DNA from: Pseudomonadota bacterium
Lineage (GTDB): Bacteria > Pseudomonadota > Alphaproteobacteria > Ferrovibrionales > Ferrovibrionaceae
DNA: 13,485 nt
Direction of reading: 5' to 3'
NCBI GenBank assembly: GCA_021793055.1
Contig: JAJYTL010000056.1
Span: forward strand, 1-13,485
A program made the position numbers and the translations under genes. Within the stretch, counting starts at the first letter, position 1. Each line of letters begins with the position of its first letter. This document shows positions 9,485 to 13,485 of this stretch, piece by piece. The notes below the pieces were generated by a model. That model was not told the origin of the DNA. It was given only the letters and a program-made list of their open reading frames with translations, and made no database searches.

Positions 9485-9946
9485 ATGTTGCGCGCCGATC
9501 TGAACGAAGCCCTGAAGGCGGCGATGAAAAGCCGCGATTCGGGGCGGGTCTCGACCCTGCGGCTCATTCTCGCCGCCTTGCAGGAGCGCGATATCGCCGC
9601 CCGCGGCAAGGAAGGCGACTCGGCGGCAACGGTCAGCGACGAGAGCATCTGGCAGATGTTGCAGTCGATGGTGCGCCAGCGCCGCGAATCGATTGCTCTT
9701 TACCAGCAGGGCAAGCGCGCGGATCTCGCGGCCAAGGAAGAGGCGGAAATCGCCGTCATCGAGGAGTTCCTGCCGCGTCAGATGGACGCGGCCGAGGCCG
9801 AGAACCGGATCCGGGCGGTGATCGGCGATATCGGCGCCGCCGGCATGAAGGATATGGGTAAGGTCATGGCGGCGCTCAAGGAACGCTATGCGGGACAGAT
9901 GGATTTCGGCCAGGCCTCGGGTATCGTGAAGCGGCTTTTGGCCTAG
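9485..9946 (+). CDS. yqeY: GatB/YqeY domain-containing protein
   Basis: A 153-residue stand-alone YqeY protein, related to the tail domain of the GatB subunit of the tRNA amidotransferase. Its biochemical role is not settled; a link to tRNA or translation is inferred from the GatB relationship. The sequence is helical and family-typical from end to end: LRADLNEALKAAMKSRD (2-18), STLRLILAALQERDI (23-37), MVRQRRESIALYQQGKRADLA (62-82), EEAEIAVIEEFLPRQM (85-100), DMGKVMAALKERYAGQMDFG (122-141) and a C-terminal VKRLLA. Length matches the family (about 150). GAGGA sits 4 nt before the ATG. It is the first gene of a plus-strand cluster with dnaG and rpoD, 171 nt upstream of dnaG, and diverges from carA. 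The same neighbourhood (YqeY before primase and sigma factor) is common in alphaproteobacteria. Confidence 0.95.
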   Translation: MLRADLNEALKAAMKSRDSGRVSTLRLILAALQERDIAARGKEGDSAATVSDESIWQMLQSMVRQRRESIALYQQGKRADLAAKEEAEIAVIEEFLPRQMDAAEAENRIRAVIGDIGAAGMKDMGKVMAALKERYAGQMDFGQASGIVKRLLA

Positions 9947-9949
9947 GCG

Positions 9950-9970
9950 CCGGCGGCGGGCCGCCGGTTT
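9950..9970 (+). terminator. Weak terminator-like hairpin after yqeY
   Basis: CCGGCGG (9950-9956) pairs perfectly with CCGCCGG (9961-9967) around CGGG, followed by only three T. It starts 4 nt after the yqeY stop. The short T-run suggests partial termination or a stabilising 3' structure rather than full termination, so dnaG may receive reduced read-through. Confidence 0.35.
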
Positions 9971-10100
9971 CCGTCGGGCGCGGCGGGCGTCTATCAAGGC
10001 GATGGGAGGCGGTTGCCGATCGAGGCGGGTTGCGAAGGCCGCCGCCGATCCCGGCTTGCCCGGCCGCGAAAGGGCGGTGAAAATGGATCGGATGGGGCTT

Positions 10101-10115
10101 GCGATCGGGGATCGC
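10101..10115 (+). promoter_or_regulatory. Hairpin over the dnaG ribosome-binding region
   Basis: GCGATC (10101-10106) and GATCGC (10110-10115) form a perfect 6-bp stem with a GGG loop, ending 2 nt before the dnaG ATG. The only purine-rich patch, GGGGA, lies in the loop and stem. There is no clear Shine-Dalgarno sequence, so translation of primase is expected to be low, as is known for E. coli dnaG. Confidence 0.4.
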
Positions 10116-10117
10116 GG

Positions 10118-11977
10118 ATGACCTTTACGCCCGAGTTTCTCGGCGAATTGCGCGATCGGCTGTCGCTCGCCGAGGTCGTTGGCCGGCGCGTCCAGTTGAC
10201 GCGAAGCGGGCGCGAGCTGCACGGCCTTTGTCCGTTCCATAACGAAAAGACCCCGTCCTTCACGGTCAGCGAGGACAAGGGCTTCTACCATTGCTTCGGG
10301 TGTGGCGCCCATGGCGACGTGGTCGAGTTCGTGCGCCGGGTGGACGGGCTTTCCTTCCCCGAAGCGGTCGAGAAACTGGCGGGCGAGGCCAGCTTGGCGC
10401 TGCCTGACGTCACGCCGGCGATGCGCCGGACGGCGGCGAAACAGGCCTCGCTCAACGAAGCGGTGGAGGCGGCCGCGCGCTGGTACGAGGCGCGGCTATC
10501 CGGCCCGGATGGCGAGCCGGCGCGGCGCTATCTGCGCGAGCGGGGCCTAAGCGAGGCGACCATCGCGCGCTTTCGGCTCGGCTATGCGCCGCGCGCCCGC
10601 GCCGCGTTGAATACGGCGCTCGGCCGCTTTCCGGCGCCGCTGTTGCGCGAGGCCGGACTTCTGGTGCAGCCGGAAAACGGCGACAGCTTCGATTATTTCC
10701 GCGACCGGGTGATGTTTCCGATCGGCGATCGCCAGGGCCGCGTGATCGGCTTCGGTGCCCGCGCGCTCGGCGACATCAAGCCGAAATACCTCAATTCGCC
10801 CGAGACCCCGCTCTTCCACAAGGGCCGCGTGCTGTACAACTTGGCCTTGGCGCGCGAGGCGGCGCGCGATGCCGGAACGCTGGTCGTGGTCGAAGGCTAT
10901 ATGGATGTCATCACCATGGTCGAGGCGGGATTCGGCCATGCGGTGGCGCCGCTCGGTACGGCCCTCGCGGAAACCCAGATGCAGCTGCTCTGGCGCTTCG
11001 CCGCCGAGCCCATCCTTTGCTTCGACGGCGACGCCGCCGGTTTGCGCGCTGCGCAGGCCGCGGCCGACCGCTGCCTGCCGCTGTTGAAGCCGGGCTATTC
11101 GCTGCGCTTCGCCTTCTTGCCGGCGGGCGAGGACCCGGACAGCCTGATCCGCCGCGCGGGCGCCGCCGCGCTGGCTGAGGTTCTGGCCTCCGCCAGCCCC
11201 CTGGCGGAGGTCCTTTGGCGGCAGGCGCGGCCCGACGAGGCCGGCACGACGCCCGAGCGCCGCGCCGCCGTCCAGGCCGGCTTCGACAAGCTGACCGGCC
11301 GCATCGCAGATCCTCTGGTGCGCGAACATTACAGGAGATGGTTCAAGGATAGGTTGTGGCAAGCTTACGCTCCCAAAGGGCGGCCGCCCGCCGCCCAGGC
11401 CGGCTCGGGCGGCGCGTCCCCGGTCGGCCGCGGCCGCGGCGTCCGGGCGCCGCTGTCGCGGCTTCGGTCGCCGCGCAAGGGCGGCCAGCGCGAGGAGCTG
11501 CTCCTGCTTACCCTTTTGTTCCATCCCGGACTTCTCGACCGGGTGACGGAGGATTTTGCGGCGATCGAGTTTTCCCGCCCGGAGCTTGACAAGCTGCGCC
11601 AAGCGATTTTAGAAGAAACCTTTCGCAATCCGGGCCTTGACGGGACTGCCCTTGCGCACCACCTGAGTGCAAACGGTTTTGCTAACCTGATTTCTGCCTT
11701 GCTCGGATCGGGATGCCTTGAGCGCAACCGGTTCGCCCGGCCCGAGGCGGCGCCGGAAGAAGCCTTGGCGGGATGGCGCCATGTGCTGGCGCGGCAGAGA
11801 ATCGCGTCGCTACAGGCCGAATTGCGGGCGGCGGAGGCCAGATTGGCGGAACAGACCACGGAAGAGAACTTCCGTCGGGTTCAAGCGCTGAAGGAGCATC
11901 TGGCGGCGCGCCGGGGGGACGAAGCATTTTTGGACGAGTTGGACGCCGATAAGCTCCGGGGAATCGTCCTCGGGTGA
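10118..11977 (+). CDS. dnaG: DNA primase
   Basis: Synthesises RNA primers at the replication fork with the DnaB helicase. From the ATG at 10118 the protein has 619 residues. The zinc-binding domain uses C38, H41, C59 and C62 (LCPFHNEKTPSF, then YHCFGCGAHGD). The RNA-polymerase core follows, including FRDRVMFPIGD (194-204) and KPKYLNSPETPLFHKG (221-236). The Toprim active site is EGYMDV (259-264), DGDAAG (303-308) and DPD (339-341), all metal-binding acidic residues present. A Gly/Arg/Pro-rich linker (about 418-457) leads to the C-terminal helicase-binding domain (about 458-619). The frame is open further upstream to 10013, but family similarity begins exactly at MTFTPEFL, so this start is chosen. 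Lies 171 nt after yqeY and 56 nt before rpoD. Confidence 0.97.
   Translation: MTFTPEFLGELRDRLSLAEVVGRRVQLTRSGRELHGLCPFHNEKTPSFTVSEDKGFYHCFGCGAHGDVVEFVRRVDGLSFPEAVEKLAGEASLALPDVTPAMRRTAAKQASLNEAVEAAARWYEARLSGPDGEPARRYLRERGLSEATIARFRLGYAPRARAALNTALGRFPAPLLREAGLLVQPENGDSFDYFRDRVMFPIGDRQGRVIGFGARALGDIKPKYLNSPETPLFHKGRVLYNLALAREAARDAGTLVVVEGYMDVITMVEAGFGHAVAPLGTALAETQMQLLWRFAAEPILCFDGDAAGLRAAQAAADRCLPLLKPGYSLRFAFLPAGEDPDSLIRRAGAAALAEVLASASPLAEVLWRQARPDEAGTTPERRAAVQAGFDKLTGRIADPLVREHYRRWFKDRLWQAYAPKGRPPAAQAGSGGASPVGRGRGVRAPLSRLRSPRKGGQREELLLLTLLFHPGLLDRVTEDFAAIEFSRPELDKLRQAILEETFRNPGLDGTALAHHLSANGFANLISALLGSGCLERNRFARPEAAPEEALAGWRHVLARQRIASLQAELRAAEARLAEQTTEENFRRVQALKEHLAARRGDEAFLDELDADKLRGIVLG
11586..11615 (+). 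promoter_or_regulatory. Possible promoter inside dnaG reading to rpoD
   Basis: A perfect TTGACA at 11586-11591 is followed 18 nt later by TAGAAG (11610-11615; 4 of 6 to TATAAT). In E. coli, rpoD has promoters inside dnaG, so a similar arrangement is plausible. The hexamer also encodes ordinary protein (Leu-Asp-Lys), so chance is a real alternative. Confidence 0.22.
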
Positions 11978-11984
11978 TTGATTT

Positions 11985-12015
11985 ATGCCGGGGCGGCCGC
12001 GAGGCCGCGCGGCAT
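11985..12015 (+). promoter_or_regulatory. Two-part hairpin between dnaG and rpoD with GCGA tetraloop
   Basis: Outer arms ATGCCG (11985-11990) and CGGCAT (12010-12015) enclose an inner stem GCGGCC (11993-11998) / GGCCGC (12003-12008) closed by GCGA, a stable GNRA-type tetraloop. A small GG-versus-G bulge separates the two stems. No T-run follows, so it is not an intrinsic terminator. It ends 2 nt before the rpoD AAGGAG. An RNA-processing or stability role is likely, since the E. coli dnaG-rpoD junction is cut by RNase. Confidence 0.45.
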
Positions 12016-12033
12016 CGAAGGAGTAGATGCCAG

Positions 12034-13485
12034 ATGGCCAGCAAGACTGCCGCTGCGGCTGAGACGCCCGAGAGCCAAGGGGATACGCCGGACAGCCCGC
12101 TTCTCGATTCCTCGACCCAGGCGGTAAAACGCATGATTGCGCGCGCGAGAGAGCGGGGCTATGTCACCTACGACGAGTTGAACACGGTTCTGCCGCCCGA
12201 TCAGATGTCCTCGGAGCAGATCGAGGACACCATGACGCTGCTCTCCGAAATGGGCATCAACGTGGTCGAGAACGAGGAGCCGGAGGAGCAGGCGGCCGCC
12301 GCCGACGGCGCCGAGGACGGCGAGGAGCAGAGCGCTTCCAGCACCCCCGAATTCGAGCGCACGGACGATCCGGTGCGCATGTACCTGCGCGAGATGGGCT
12401 CGGTCGAGCTGCTGTCGCGCGAGGGCGAGATCGCGATCGCGAAGCGGATCGAGGCCGGGCGCGAGAAGATGATCGGCGCGCTCTGCGAGAGCCCGATCAC
12501 CATTCAGGCGATGATCGGCTGGCGTGACGAGTTGCTGAACGGCCGCCTCTTGCTCCGCGACGTGATCGATCTCGAAGCCACCTACGGCGAGCCCAATTCC
12601 GGCGCGCAGGCGAATGGCGGCGATGGCGACGGCGCGCAAGAGAATGGCGCGGGCGGGAACGGCGCGGCGGCCAAGGCGGATGGCGCCGATGGCGAGGGCG
12701 ACGCCGACGCGGCGGCGCCGAATGGCGAGGAGGATCCGGAGGAGGGTAGTCTCTCGCTTGCCGCGATGGAGGCCGAGCTCAAGCCGAGCGTGCTCGAGAG
12801 CTTCGACCAGATCGCCCGCACCTATAAGAAGCTGAAGAAGGTGCAGGAGGCGCGGCTCGAGGCGGCGATGAACAACACGCCGATCCAGATCCGCGATGAG
12901 CGCCGTTATGCCAAGCTGAAGCAGGAACTGGTGCAGCATACCGAGGATGTCCACCTCAACAACGCGCGCACCGAGGGGCTGACCGAGCGGCTTTACGCCC
13001 TGAATCGCCGCCTGATGACGGTGGAAGGCCGGCTGCTGCGCATGGCCGAGCAGTTCGGCGTCGCACGGCACGACTTTCTGCGCCAGTACTATACGCATGA
13101 GCTCGATCCGAATTGGCTGCGGCGCGTGTCGCGGCTCAAGGCCAAGGGCTGGGGGCCGTTCGCGTCGAAGAAGGCGACCGAGATCAAGGCCCTTCGCGCC
13201 GAGATCGCGGAGATCTCCACCGACGCAGGGCTGCCGATCTCGGAGTTCCGGCGTATCTGCTCGACTGTGAAGGAAGGCGAGCGCGAGGCCAGCAAGGCGA
13301 AGAAGGAGATGGTGGAGGCGGATCTTCGCCTTGTCATCTCGGTGGCCAAGAAATACACGAACCGCGGCCTGCAATTCCTCGACCTGATCCAAGAGGGCAA
13401 CATCGGCCTGATGAAGGCGGTGGACAAGTTCGAGTATCGCCGCGGCTACAAGTTTTCGACCTATGCCACCTGGTGGATCCGCCAG
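12034..13485 (+). CDS. rpoD: RNA polymerase primary sigma factor, N-terminal 484 residues (cut by window end)
   Basis: Main sigma-70 factor that directs RNA polymerase to housekeeping promoters. Seen: region 1.1 (about 25-82, SSTQAVKRMIARARERGYVTY and the following helices), an acidic linker, region 1.2 (109-142, DDPVRMYLREMGSVELLSREGE), a large non-conserved region (about 143-415), then region 2 from KEMVEADLRLVISVAKKYTNRG (2.1), through FLDLIQEGNIGLMKAVDKFEY (2.2), to GYKFSTYATWWIRQ (2.3-2.4), where the window ends in frame. Regions 3 and 4 lie outside. The start ATG at 12034 has AAGGAG 10 nt upstream; the nearer ATG at 12027 is out of frame. A low-complexity Gly/Ala/Asn/Asp stretch (about 185-238) interrupts the non-conserved region. 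Third gene of yqeY-dnaG-rpoD. Confidence 0.97.
   Translation, partial: MASKTAAAAETPESQGDTPDSPLLDSSTQAVKRMIARARERGYVTYDELNTVLPPDQMSSEQIEDTMTLLSEMGINVVENEEPEEQAAAADGAEDGEEQSASSTPEFERTDDPVRMYLREMGSVELLSREGEIAIAKRIEAGREKMIGALCESPITIQAMIGWRDELLNGRLLLRDVIDLEATYGEPNSGAQANGGDGDGAQENGAGGNGAAAKADGADGEGDADAAAPNGEEDPEEGSLSLAAMEAELKPSVLESFDQIARTYKKLKKVQEARLEAAMNNTPIQIRDERRYAKLKQELVQHTEDVHLNNARTEGLTERLYALNRRLMTVEGRLLRMAEQFGVARHDFLRQYYTHELDPNWLRRVSRLKAKGWGPFASKKATEIKALRAEIAEISTDAGLPISEFRRICSTVKEGEREASKAKKEMVEADLRLVISVAKKYTNRGLQFLDLIQEGNIGLMKAVDKFEYRRGYKFSTYATWWIRQ
12586..12747 (+). repeat. Low-complexity GGC/GAT/AAT-rich tract inside rpoD
   Basis: Codes for residues about 185-238, almost only Gly, Ala, Asn, Asp and Glu, with repeating GGC-GAT-GGC, AAT-GGC and GAT-GGC-GAG units. 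It sits in the sigma factor's non-conserved region between regions 1.2 and 2.1. It is in frame and causes no disruption; it looks like an expanded microsatellite that makes a flexible acidic loop. Confidence 0.7.

Noticed and set aside
8199..9503. 434-residue plus-strand frame antisense to carA and crossing the carA-yqeY spacer
   Set aside because: Mostly antisense to carA, and its tail overlaps the yqeY start. No ribosome site or protein motif supports it.
10013..10117. N-terminal extension of dnaG from a TTG at 10013
   Set aside because: The extra 35 residues are Arg/Gly-rich without family similarity; primase similarity begins at the ATG at 10118.
9386..10312. 308-residue minus-strand frame over yqeY and the yqeY-dnaG gap
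   Set aside because: Antisense to a clear YqeY and the start of DnaG. Composition is typical of a shadow frame.
12027..12062. Eleven-codon frame starting at the ATG 7 nt before the rpoD start
   Set aside because: It is only 3 nt from the AAGGAG, too close for efficient initiation, and the peptide is unremarkable; the in-frame rpoD ATG fits better.
11983..13392. 469-residue minus-strand frame antisense to rpoD
   Set aside because: Leu/Arg/Ala-rich mirror of the highly conserved sigma factor; no independent evidence.

Overview
The window is about two-thirds G+C, and its protein signatures and gene order point to an alphaproteobacterium, probably Rhodospirillales-like. Support comes from the CxxH/CxxC primase, an Lrp/AsnC regulator of the 'SAPPCLRRVRALE' type, a bacterial ELM1-family protein and the greA-carB-carA / yqeY-dnaG-rpoD arrangement. 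It is mostly conserved core chromosome. No mobile element, CRISPR array, tRNA or rRNA was recognised. The taxonomic placement is an inference from family resemblance, not a computed result.

Left block (1-3493), minus strand: an ELM1-family protein (start about 3356) is followed 30 nt later by an unrecognised 648-residue protein, then by the N-terminal part of thioredoxin reductase (trxB), which is cut by the window edge. An Lrp/AsnC regulator is divergent from this block on the plus strand. The uncharacterised protein has an N-terminal alpha/beta region and then what look like repeated beta-rich modules. It is the least understood gene here.

Middle block (4005-9484): greA, carB and carA lie on the minus strand in the transcription order carA-carB-greA. 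The two carbamoyl phosphate synthetase subunits are 31 nt apart. A 7-bp hairpin covers both convergent stop codons of the Lrp gene and greA. carA has a candidate promoter about 280 nt upstream, so its mRNA may carry a long GC-rich leader with stacked hairpins and a 7-codon open frame.

Right block (9485-end), plus strand: a GatB/YqeY-domain protein, DNA primase (dnaG) and the major sigma factor (rpoD, cut by the window end). This is an alphaproteobacterial form of the macromolecular-synthesis gene cluster, linking DNA replication initiation and transcription. Hairpins sit after yqeY, just before the dnaG start codon and just before the rpoD Shine-Dalgarno sequence, so expression of each gene could be set separately.

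No clearly novel multi-gene system (defence, secretion, biosynthetic) is visible. The best candidates for undescribed biology are the ELM1 + 648-residue protein pair and the carA leader.
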